DNA from: Bacillota bacterium
Lineage (GTDB): Bacteria > Bacillota > Clostridia > Lachnospirales > Lachnospiraceae
NCBI GenBank assembly: GCA_023458855.1
Contig: JAEWWQ010000268.1
Span: 1 to 6,813, forward strand
DNA: 6,813 bases
Direction of reading: 5' to 3'
Shown: in pieces, positions 1 through 6,200 of the stretch
Position numbering within the stretch: the first letter of the stretch is position 1
Layout of the letters: every line of letters starts with the position of its first letter
Notes under the pieces: model-generated
What the model was told of the DNA's origin: nothing
Databases searched by the model: none
Seen by the model: only the letters and a program-made list of their open reading frames with translations
Position numbers and translations under genes: made by a program

Positions 1-1305
1 GTGCCTATGATGCCGGATTATGCCATGGGATTCTGGCAATGCAAATTAAGATATCAGACTCAGGACGAATTGCTTGAAGTAGCAAGAGAATATAAGAGAC
101 GCAATCTTCCGATTTCGGTTATCGTCATTGATTATTTTCACTGGCCATTACAGGGTGACTGGCGATTTGATCTGAAGTACTGGCCAGACCCGGACGCAAT
201 GATTAAGGAACTGAAAGAAATGGGAATTGAACTGATGGTATCTATATGGCCGACCGTTGATTACCGCAGCGAGAATTTTGAAGAGATGTTGGATAAAGGG
301 TATCTGATTCGTACAGACAGAGGATTCCGTATAGCCATGGATTTTCAGGGAAATACCATTCATTATGATACTACAAATCCAAAGGCGCGAGAATTTGTGT
401 GGGAAAAAGCAAAACAGAACTATTATGATAAAGGAATCAAAATATTCTGGTTAGATGAAGCAGAACCGGAATATACAATTTATGATTTTGATAATTATAG
501 ATATCATATGGGATCCAATGCGCAAATCGGTAATATTTATCCTGCACTTTATGCAAAAACATTTTTTGATGGTATGAAGGCAGAAGGACAGGAAAATATT
601 ATTAACTTACTGCGTTGTGCATGGGCAGGTTCACAAAAGTATGGTGCATTGGTATGGTCCGGTGATATTCATTCCAGCTTTTCCAGTCTTCGGAATCAGC
701 TGGCTGCCGGTCTTAATATGGGAATTGCAGGGATTCCATGGTGGACAACAGATATCGGAGGATTTCATGGTGGGAATCCGGATGATCCTGAATTTCAGGA
801 ATTATTAATCAGGTGGTTTGAATATGGAACTTTCTGCCCGGTCATGCGGTTACATGGATACAGGGAACCTTTGAAAGAGGCGATGGGAACAGAAGGCGGC
901 GCAGCTTGTGTATCAGGAGCGGATAATGAGGTGTGGTCCTTTGGAGAAGAGGCATATGAAATCTGCAAAACGTATTTGGATCTGCGTGAGCGTATGAAGC
1001 CATATATTACGGAATTGATGCAGAAAGCACATGAAAATGGTACACCGGTTATGAGGCCATTGTTCTATGATTTTCCGGAAGACAAAAATGCATGGGAAGT
1101 AGAAGATCAGTATCTGTTTGGTCCGGACGTCCTTGTGGCACCTATTTTATATGCAGATATGAGAAAACGAAGCGTATACTTGCCAGAAGGTACTGTATGG
1201 AAAAATTATTGGACAGGGGAAGAAATGCAGGGCGGCACTACGATAGAAGTAGATGCACCAATGGCTGAACTTCCTGTATTTACAAGAAATAATCGTATAT
1301 TTTAG
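1..1305 (+). CDS. GH31 family alpha-glycosidase (alpha-xylosidase/alpha-glucosidase-like), 5' partial
   Basis: Retaining alpha-glycoside hydrolase of family GH31. The visible 434 residues are the (beta/alpha)8 catalytic barrel plus a short C-terminal beta domain. The nucleophile should be D152 in the WLDEAEPE motif and the acid/base D222 in WSGD. D44 (IVIDYFHW) and R283/H285 (MRLHG) fit conserved substrate-pocket positions. No signal peptide can be judged because the N-terminus is missing. The GTG at base 1 is probably an internal valine codon: the sequence opens at the barrel entry motif (PxMPxYAMGFWQ), which in relatives follows an N-terminal beta-sandwich domain of roughly 250 residues. 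The C-terminus stops at LPVFTRNNRIF, where the E. coli alpha-xylosidase YicI continues into a distal beta domain; relatives with short tails exist, so this need not be damage. The gene ends 11 bases before the dehydrogenase and is probably co-transcribed with it. The GH31 call is firm; the substrate (glucosyl, xylosyl or other) is open. Confidence 0.93.
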   Translation: MPMMPDYAMGFWQCKLRYQTQDELLEVAREYKRRNLPISVIVIDYFHWPLQGDWRFDLKYWPDPDAMIKELKEMGIELMVSIWPTVDYRSENFEEMLDKGYLIRTDRGFRIAMDFQGNTIHYDTTNPKAREFVWEKAKQNYYDKGIKIFWLDEAEPEYTIYDFDNYRYHMGSNAQIGNIYPALYAKTFFDGMKAEGQENIINLLRCAWAGSQKYGALVWSGDIHSSFSSLRNQLAAGLNMGIAGIPWWTTDIGGFHGGNPDDPEFQELLIRWFEYGTFCPVMRLHGYREPLKEAMGTEGGAACVSGADNEVWSFGEEAYEICKTYLDLRERMKPYITELMQKAHENGTPVMRPLFYDFPEDKNAWEVEDQYLFGPDVLVAPILYADMRKRSVYLPEGTVWKNYWTGEEMQGGTTIEVDAPMAELPVFTRNNRIF

Positions 1306-1309
1306 GAGG
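1304..1309 (+). promoter_or_regulatory. Ribosome binding site that decides the dehydrogenase start
   Basis: AGGAGG overlaps the last two bases of the GH31 stop codon TAG. Two in-frame ATGs follow, at 1311 and 1317. The first lies only one base after the Shine-Dalgarno core, too close for normal initiation. The second lies seven bases away, a near-ideal spacing. The start at 1317 is therefore preferred. Confidence 0.8.
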
Positions 1310-1316
1310 GATGAAT

Positions 1317-2342
1317 ATGTTACAACAGGTCATGACAGCTCCGGGAGTAATTGAATTTCGGGAGGTACCGACACCGTCATACAATGATGATCAAATATTA
1401 GTAAAGGTCATGAAAATAGGAATCTGCGGTTCTGATATTCATGTTTATCATGGAGAACATCCATTTACTTCCTATCCGGTAACACAAGGACATGAGGTTT
1501 CCGCCGAAATAGTTGAAATGGGTAAAAATGTAAAAGGATTTCATGTAAAACAAAAAGTTACCATTCAACCGCAGGTAGTATGCGGTAAATGTTTTCCTTG
1601 TACGCATGGAAAATATAATTTATGTGAAGAATTAAAGGTAATGGGCTTTCAGACAACGGGTGTAGCGTCTCATTTCTTTGTGGTAGAGAAAGAAAAAGTA
1701 ACACCGTTGCCGGAAGAACTATCCTTTGATGAAGGCGCAATGATAGAGCCGCTGGCAGTAGCGGTTCATGCTTCTAAAAAATATGAGGATATGGCAGGGG
1801 CACAGGTCGCAGTATTAGGTGCAGGTCCTATCGGGATTCTGGTAGCACAGGTATGCAAAGCACGCGGTGCAAAAAGTGTCATAATAACAGATGTCAGTGA
1901 TATCCGTCTTGCAAAAGCAGCAGAGTGTGGAATCGATTATACAATTAATACGAAAGAATTGGATTTTGGTGATGCCATGATAAAGCACTTTGGTCCGGAT
2001 AAGGCAGATGTTATTTATGACTGTGCAGGGAATGATATTACAATGGGGCAGGCAATTAAATATGCGAGAAAAGGCAGTATGATCATTCTTGTAGCTGTTT
2101 TTGCAAAGCCTGCGACCGTGGATCTTGCAGTCCTGAATGATCACGAATTGGATCTGAATACAACCATGATGTACAGAGAGGAAGACTACATAGATGCAAT
2201 TCAATTTGTAAAAGAGAAGAAAGTTTTATTATTACCCTTAATCTCAAAATATTTTTCCTTTCAAGAGTATCTGGATGCTTATCAATACATTGATGCAAAC
2301 AGGGAAACGACAATGAAAGTAATTATTAACGTACAAGAATAG
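1317..2342 (+). CDS. Zinc-dependent MDR-family polyol/sugar (hexonate) dehydrogenase
   Basis: NAD(P)-dependent alcohol dehydrogenase of the medium-chain superfamily, in the group that includes sorbitol, threonine, L-idonate and L-galactonate/L-gulonate dehydrogenases. Length (341 aa from this start) is normal. Numbering from the upstream ATG at 1311 (two residues more), catalytic zinc ligands are C39 (GICGSD), H61/E62 (GHE) and probably E146 (IEPLAVAVH). The structural zinc site is C91, C94, C97 and C105. The Rossmann motif GAGPIG is at 170-175, and D194 ends the second strand, which favours NAD+ over NADP+ by family precedent. It is probably a soluble cytoplasmic enzyme. In this cluster it may oxidise the sugar freed by GH31 at C1, or interconvert a keto-acid with the hexonate used by the dehydratase; sequence alone cannot tell. 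The start at 1317 was chosen from ribosome-site spacing. It is separated from the dehydratase by a terminator-like hairpin, so downstream expression may be reduced. Confidence 0.92.
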   Translation: MLQQVMTAPGVIEFREVPTPSYNDDQILVKVMKIGICGSDIHVYHGEHPFTSYPVTQGHEVSAEIVEMGKNVKGFHVKQKVTIQPQVVCGKCFPCTHGKYNLCEELKVMGFQTTGVASHFFVVEKEKVTPLPEELSFDEGAMIEPLAVAVHASKKYEDMAGAQVAVLGAGPIGILVAQVCKARGAKSVIITDVSDIRLAKAAECGIDYTINTKELDFGDAMIKHFGPDKADVIYDCAGNDITMGQAIKYARKGSMIILVAVFAKPATVDLAVLNDHELDLNTTMMYREEDYIDAIQFVKEKKVLLLPLISKYFSFQEYLDAYQYIDANRETTMKVIINVQE

Positions 2343-2364
2343 TATATGCATTATTTCCGGAGAA

Positions 2365-2401
2365 AAATAAGGGGGATCTGATTCATTCATCTCCCTTATT
2401 T
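2365..2401 (+). terminator. Terminator-like hairpin between dehydrogenase and dehydratase genes
   Basis: Arms AAATAAGGGGGAT (2365-2377) and ATCTCCCTTATTT (2389-2401) can form a 13-bp stem with a single G-U wobble, around an 11-base loop. The left arm starts with an A-rich tract and the right arm ends in TTATTTAT, so the structure resembles a weak, possibly bidirectional intrinsic terminator; the U-tract is interrupted. It sits 22 bases after the dehydrogenase stop and ends four bases before the dehydratase Shine-Dalgarno. It could therefore lower read-through, protect an mRNA end, or affect translation of the dehydratase. The pairing is seen directly; the function is inferred. Confidence 0.6.
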
Positions 2402-2405
2402 ATGT

Positions 2406-2411
2406 GGAGGA
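2406..2411 (+). promoter_or_regulatory. Ribosome binding site that decides the dehydratase start
   Basis: GGAGGA lies five bases before the ATG at 2417. An in-frame ATG at 2402 also exists, but it lies upstream of this site, directly against the end of the hairpin stem, and its only purine-rich upstream stretch is locked in the stem. The start at 2417 is therefore chosen. Confidence 0.8.
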
Positions 2412-2416
2412 GCAAT

Positions 2417-4138
2417 ATGGAATACAAAAGTCAGAAAGTAAGAAAGATAGCACCTGAAATGGATCCTTTGCGGATAGGAATGGGTTGGAGTATAGAGGAT
2501 TTGTCGAAGCCACAGATCATGGTCGAAAGTACATTTGGCGACAGCCATCCAGGCAGTGCACACTTATTAGGGTTTGTTGAGGAAGTTGTGGAAGGTGTGA
2601 ATGCAAATGGAGGGAAAGCCGCCAGATATTTTGCCACGGATATTTGTGATGGAATGTCCCAGGGGCATGATGGAATAAATTATTCTCTTCCCTCAAGAGA
2701 TATTATTACTAATTTAATAGAGATTCATGCAAAGGCAACAACATTTGATGCAGGTGTATTCATTGCCAGTTGTGATAAAGCAGTCCCTGCTCATCTAATG
2801 GCAATCGGCAGATTAAATATTCCATCGATCATGATTACGGGAGGTGTCATGGATGCCGGTCCGGATCTGCTGACGTTAGAGCAAATCGGGAAATATAATG
2901 CAATGTATCAAAGAGGTGAGATTACAAAAGAAAAGATGATGTATTACAAGTATCATGCATGTCCGTCCTGCGGAGCCTGTTCATTTATGGGAACGGCATC
3001 AACCATGCAGATTATGGCAGAGGCCTTAGGTCTGATGCTTCCGGGAAGTGCGTTAATGCCGGCTATGTGTGATGATTTGCGCGAACTTGCCGGAAAAGCA
3101 GGAAAGCAGGCAGTAGAATTAGCAAAATCAGGACTCAGGTCATCTGATATCGTAAAGAGAGAATCTTTTGAAAATGCAATTATGGTGCATGCGGCAATCT
3201 CGGGTTCTACGAACACGCTGTTACATATGCCTGCAATCGCACATGAATTTGGATATGAAATGGATGCGGAATTATTTGATCAATTGCATCGTAATGCCCA
3301 TTATCTGCTTAATATTCGTCCTGCCGGAGAGTGGCCGGCACAATATTTTTATTACGCAGGTGGCGTTCCGAGAATTATGGAAGAGATTAAGGAGATGCTG
3401 CACCTGGATGTGATGACTGTGACAGGAAAAACGTTGCGGGAAAATTTAGCAGAGCTAAAGCAAACGGGATACTATGAAAAATGCGATACCTATTTGAAAC
3501 AGGCAGGCAGAAAGAGAACGGATATTATAAGAAGATTTGAAAATCCCATTGGAAAGAATGGGACGATTGCTATCCTGAAAGGGAACCTGGCACCTGATGG
3601 TGCGGTGGTAAAACATTCTGCAGTGCCAAAGGAGATGTTTGAAGCAACATTAAGAGCCAGACCATTTGATTGTGAAGAAGATGCCATAACAGCTGTGCTT
3701 CATCATGCGATACACCCGGGTGATGCGGTGATCATCCGCTATGAAGGTCCAAAGGGAGGCGGCATGCCGGAGATGTTCTATACAACAGAAGCAATTTCTT
3801 CTGATCAAGAGCTTGGCAGGACAATTGCGTTATTAACAGATGGCAGGTTTTCAGGAGCATCAACAGGACCAGCCATTGGTCATATCTCACCGGAGGCAGC
3901 GGAAGGTGGACCTATTGCATTGTTGGAGGAAGATGATCTGATCTATCTGAATATTACTACCAGACAATTAGAAATAGTAGGCATAAAAGGTGAAAAGTGT
4001 AGTGCACAGGAAATCGAAGAAATCTTAGCACATAGGAAAGCAAATTGGAGAAGACCGGAAAGTAAAGAAACCTCCAAAGTCTTAAGACTTTTTAGAGAAC
4101 ATGCAGTATCACCAATGAAAGGTGGGTATATGGAATGA
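2417..4138 (+). CDS. IlvD/Edd-family sugar-acid dehydratase (probable gluconate-type hexonate dehydratase)
   Basis: Iron-sulfur dehydratase that removes water from a 2,3-dihydroxy acid to give a 2-keto-3-deoxy acid; 573 aa, in the family range. Cluster ligands visible are C119 (SCDK) and C188 (CPSCGAC, 182-188), aligning with E. coli IlvD C122 and C195. The third cysteine of [2Fe-2S] relatives (PCNxH) is replaced by HPGSAHL (44-50), as in the oxygen-sensitive E. coli IlvD. D78 matches the Mg ligand, K121 the lysine carbamylated in relatives, and S479 (DGRFSG) the catalytic serine alkoxide. Unlike IlvD, C77 precedes the Mg aspartate (ICDGMSQG), as in Edd (MCDGVTQG). The next two genes encode KDG kinase and KDPG aldolase, so the likely product is KDG from D-gluconate or an epimer, rather than a valine/isoleucine precursor. 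The stop overlaps the aldolase start by four bases (ATGA), implying translational coupling. True dihydroxy-acid dehydratase activity is less likely but not excluded. Confidence 0.88.
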   Translation: MEYKSQKVRKIAPEMDPLRIGMGWSIEDLSKPQIMVESTFGDSHPGSAHLLGFVEEVVEGVNANGGKAARYFATDICDGMSQGHDGINYSLPSRDIITNLIEIHAKATTFDAGVFIASCDKAVPAHLMAIGRLNIPSIMITGGVMDAGPDLLTLEQIGKYNAMYQRGEITKEKMMYYKYHACPSCGACSFMGTASTMQIMAEALGLMLPGSALMPAMCDDLRELAGKAGKQAVELAKSGLRSSDIVKRESFENAIMVHAAISGSTNTLLHMPAIAHEFGYEMDAELFDQLHRNAHYLLNIRPAGEWPAQYFYYAGGVPRIMEEIKEMLHLDVMTVTGKTLRENLAELKQTGYYEKCDTYLKQAGRKRTDIIRRFENPIGKNGTIAILKGNLAPDGAVVKHSAVPKEMFEATLRARPFDCEEDAITAVLHHAIHPGDAVIIRYEGPKGGGMPEMFYTTEAISSDQELGRTIALLTDGRFSGASTGPAIGHISPEAAEGGPIALLEEDDLIYLNITTRQLEIVGIKGEKCSAQEIEEILAHRKANWRRPESKETSKVLRLFREHAVSPMKGGYME

Positions 4139-5049
4139 ATGATATCTTACATAAAATAGAAAAAACAGGAATAGTACCGGTAATAAAAATAGGGAATGCG
4201 GAACAGGCACAACCTCTTGCAAAAGCATTATGTGAAGGAGGAATTAAGTGTGCAGAAGTAACATTTCGCACTTCAGCCGCGGCAGAGAGTATTCGGAGAA
4301 TGACGAAAGCCTATCCGGATATGCTGATTGGTGCAGGAACAGTGCTATCGACAGAACAAGTGGATAGTGCTGTCGAAGCAGGTGCCAGATTCATAGTGAG
4401 TCCTGGATTAAATCCAAGGGTAGTAGATTACTGCATGGAAAAGGGAATTACTATAATACCCGGATGTTCTAATCCGAGTGATATCGAAGCAGCAATAGAA
4501 GCGGGACTGGATGTGGTGAAGTTCTTTCCGGCAGAAGCTGCGGGCGGATTGTCTATGATTAAAGCCATGTCAGCACCCTATGGAAATATAAAATTCATAC
4601 CTACGGGTGGAATCCACGAGAAAAATCTGGTCTTATATCTAAACCACCCTAAGATTCTCGCATGTGGAGGAAGCTGGATGGTACAGCCAGAAATGATCGA
4701 ATGCGGTCAATTCAATGAAATAGCACAATTAACCGGAGCAGCAGTGAGTCAAATGCTTGGATTTGAATTAGCGCATATCGGGATGCATGCCAGGAGTGGA
4801 CAAGAAGCCAATGCGATGGCAGATGTGATACATAAGATGTTCGGCTTTGAGAAGAAGATGGGGAATCAGTGTGTTTTTGCAATCCATACTAATTCAGTTG
4901 AAAGAGCGGTTTATTACATGGAACAAAAGGGATTTCAATTCTGTGAGAATACAGCGGAATATGATGAGACAGGAAAGGTAAAAAGCATCTATTTGCAGGA
5001 ACGCATCGGAGAGTTTGCCCTGCAATTCGTTCAGAGACAGGAGAAATAA
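4135..5049 (+). CDS. eda: KDPG/KHG aldolase with C-terminal VOC-like domain
   Basis: Class I aldolase that splits 2-keto-3-deoxy-6-phosphogluconate into pyruvate and glyceraldehyde-3-phosphate; some relatives also act on 4-hydroxy-2-oxoglutarate. Residues 1-205 form the complete TIM-barrel enzyme, comparable with E. coli Eda (213 aa). E41 (EVTFRT) is the proton-transfer glutamate and K129 (VVKFFPAE) the Schiff-base lysine. R45, TGGI (157-160) and GGSW (178-181) match substrate and phosphate contacts. Residues about 207-304 are an extra domain resembling the glyoxalase/VOC fold (FELAHIGMH, ERAVYYMEQKGF, KSIYLQERIGEFALQF). From memory, Clostridia have similar fused aldolases with a longer extension; here the middle strands seem to be missing near residues 243-252. 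The role of the tail is unknown. Translation is coupled to the dehydratase by the ATGA overlap, with a modest GGTGGG ribosome site at 4121-4126. The aldolase call is firm, the VOC call moderately so. Confidence 0.93.
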   Translation: MNDILHKIEKTGIVPVIKIGNAEQAQPLAKALCEGGIKCAEVTFRTSAAAESIRRMTKAYPDMLIGAGTVLSTEQVDSAVEAGARFIVSPGLNPRVVDYCMEKGITIIPGCSNPSDIEAAIEAGLDVVKFFPAEAAGGLSMIKAMSAPYGNIKFIPTGGIHEKNLVLYLNHPKILACGGSWMVQPEMIECGQFNEIAQLTGAAVSQMLGFELAHIGMHARSGQEANAMADVIHKMFGFEKKMGNQCVFAIHTNSVERAVYYMEQKGFQFCENTAEYDETGKVKSIYLQERIGEFALQFVQRQEK

Positions 5050-5052
5050 AGG

Positions 5053-6078
5053 ATGAAAAATAAAGTTATTACATTTGGTGAGATTATGCTCAGGCTGGCG
5101 CCAAACGGATATGAACGATTTATACAAGCCAGTCAATATGGCGCAACCTATGGCGGAGGAGAAGCAAATGTTGCGGTATCCCTTGCCAATTATGGAATCG
5201 ATACCGCGTTTGTAACGAAATTACCAAAACATGAAGTTGGACAGGCTGGAATTAATTCGTTGCGAAAGTTTGGTGTTGACACTTCTTATATAACGCGTGG
5301 TGGAGAGAGAGTGGGAATCTATTATCTGGAAAAAGGAGCAAGTCAAAGGGCTTCAAAAGTCATATACGATCGTTCAGGATCCTCCATTGCGACTGCAATA
5401 AAAGAGGATTTTGACTGGAACCAGATTTTTTCCGACGCAAATTGGTTCCACTTTACAGGAATAACACCGGCACTTGGCGATAATGTTGCTAAGATCTGCA
5501 TGGAAGCATGTAAGGCAGCTAAAGAAAGAAATATAACGATTAGCTGTGATCTGAATTATCGCAGTAAGTTATGGTCTAAAGAAAAGGCTGGGAAAGTAAT
5601 GAGCGGGTTATGCCAATATGTGGATGTGTGCATTGCCAATGAAGGGGATGCAGATGATGTATTTGGTATCAAAGCAGCAGATACGGATATTACAAAGGGA
5701 AAAGTAAATCATGAAGGATATAAGGAAGTTGCAAGCCAGCTTGCAGAACGCTATCATTTTAAGAAAGTAGCAATTACCCTGAGAAGCTCTATTTCGGCAA
5801 ATGATAATGAATGGGCAGCCATGCTATATGATGGGAAGGATTTTTATTTTAGCAAAGATTACAAAATTCATATTGTAGACCGGGTTGGAGGCGGAGATTC
5901 CTTTGGTGCAGGGTTAATTTATGCATGTATACAGTCTTATGCACCGCAGGATGCAATTGAGTTCGCTGTTGCTGCAAGTTGCCTGAAACATTCTATTGAA
6001 GGCGATTATAATCTGGTCTCTGTGGAAGAGGTGCAGAAGTTAATAGAAGGGGATGCTACCGGCAGAGTGCAAAGATAG
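5053..6078 (+). CDS. kdgK: 2-keto-3-deoxygluconate kinase (PfkB/ribokinase family)
   Basis: ATP-dependent sugar kinase that phosphorylates KDG at O6 to give KDPG, the aldolase substrate. At 341 aa it is a typical PfkB-family length. N-terminal substrate loop GGGEANVA is at 34-41. YYLEKGASQR (90-99) with VIYDRSGS (103-110), and DLNYRSKLW (166-174), match the KDG-kinase subgroup; in the characterised Thermus enzyme, tyrosine and arginine residues of these regions bind KDG. The PfkB signature VGGGDSFGAGL (278-288) supplies the anion hole and the catalytic base D282. The ribosome site AGGAG (5039-5043) sits inside the end of the aldolase gene, nine bases before the ATG, and only three bases separate the two genes, so the pair is clearly one operon. 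A closely related fructokinase-like specificity cannot be ruled out by motifs alone, but the neighbouring dehydratase and KDPG aldolase strongly favour KDG. Confidence 0.92.
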   Translation: MKNKVITFGEIMLRLAPNGYERFIQASQYGATYGGGEANVAVSLANYGIDTAFVTKLPKHEVGQAGINSLRKFGVDTSYITRGGERVGIYYLEKGASQRASKVIYDRSGSSIATAIKEDFDWNQIFSDANWFHFTGITPALGDNVAKICMEACKAAKERNITISCDLNYRSKLWSKEKAGKVMSGLCQYVDVCIANEGDADDVFGIKAADTDITKGKVNHEGYKEVASQLAERYHFKKVAITLRSSISANDNEWAAMLYDGKDFYFSKDYKIHIVDRVGGGDSFGAGLIYACIQSYAPQDAIEFAVAASCLKHSIEGDYNLVSVEEVQKLIEGDATGRVQR

Positions 6079-6099
6079 TTCTTCATAAAATAATGTTAC

Positions 6100-6129
6100 T
6101 TGACAGAAGGAAAATAAAAGAATTAATAT
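6100..6129 (+). promoter_or_regulatory. Probable sigma-A promoter of the LacI-type regulator gene
   Basis: A consensus -35 box TTGACA (6100-6105) is followed after 18 bases by TAATAT (6124-6129), a four-of-six match to TATAAT, in an A-rich spacer. It lies 71 bases upstream of the regulator ATG and 22 bases after the kinase stop. This suggests the regulator is transcribed separately from the catabolic genes. The -10 is imperfect and no extended TG is present. Confidence 0.6.
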
Positions 6130-6156
6130 TTAGTTAATGAATCTTCTGTTTAGAAG
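6103..6156 (+). repeat. Competing short inverted repeats in the regulator leader
   Basis: ACAGAAG (6103-6109) is exactly complementary to CTTCTGT (6143-6149). The same CTTCT (6143-6147) can instead pair with AGAAG (6152-6156) over a four-base GTTT loop. ATTAA/TTAAT (6122-6126 and 6134-6138) forms a further AT-only stem within the larger loop. No G+C-rich stem followed by a U-run is present, so no convincing operon terminator is seen after the kinase gene. If transcription starts downstream of the -10 box, only the second pairing would occur in the regulator mRNA. The first could form only in read-through from the operon. Confidence 0.35.
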
Positions 6157-6170
6157 TATAACGCTTATAC
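6156..6170. promoter_or_regulatory. Candidate operator: 15-base palindrome GTATAA-CGC-TTATAC
   Basis: Perfect 6-base arms flank CGC, placed downstream of the predicted -10 box and 30 bases before the regulator start codon. LacI-family proteins bind palindromes with a central CpG, and many repress their own genes, so autoregulation is plausible. The odd 15-base symmetry is not the usual even 14- or 16-base form, which lowers confidence. Confidence 0.4.
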
Positions 6171-6200
6171 ATTAAGAATTATGAAGCTGAGGTAACCCCG

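Noticed and set aside
1..1305. GTG at base 1 as the true start of the GH31 gene
   Set aside because: The protein begins at the catalytic barrel, no ribosome site can be seen, and GH31 enzymes need an N-terminal beta-sandwich domain; the ORF is simply cut by the window edge.
1815..2204. 129-codon open frame on the minus strand
   Set aside because: It lies wholly inside the well-supported dehydrogenase gene, and its cysteine- and isoleucine-rich translation shows no family motif; it is an antisense shadow.
3168..3413. 81-codon + strand open frame inside the dehydratase gene
   Set aside because: It is out of frame with strong family-conserved dehydratase sequence and has no convincing ribosome site or motif of its own.
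2417..4138. Dehydratase as ilvD of branched-chain amino acid synthesis
   Set aside because: No other ilv genes are nearby, it is translationally coupled to KDPG aldolase, and it has Edd-like CDG residues; a sugar-acid role fits better.
1..5049. Sulfoquinovose Entner-Doudoroff (sulfo-ED) operon with GH31 as sulfoquinovosidase
   Set aside because: A KDG kinase is present, but in sulfo-ED the C6 sulfonate blocks and replaces phosphorylation. The dehydrogenase is also MDR-type rather than the SDR type I recall for sulfo-ED, and no sulfonate transporter or exporter is visible.
6079..6200. Strong intrinsic terminator after the kinase gene
   Set aside because: Only short or AT-only stems are present and none is followed by a T-run, so termination here cannot be supported.
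6079..6200. CcpA cre site in the regulator's upstream region
   Set aside because: No match to the TGWAANCGNTNWCA pattern was found; the only palindrome has different arms and an odd length.
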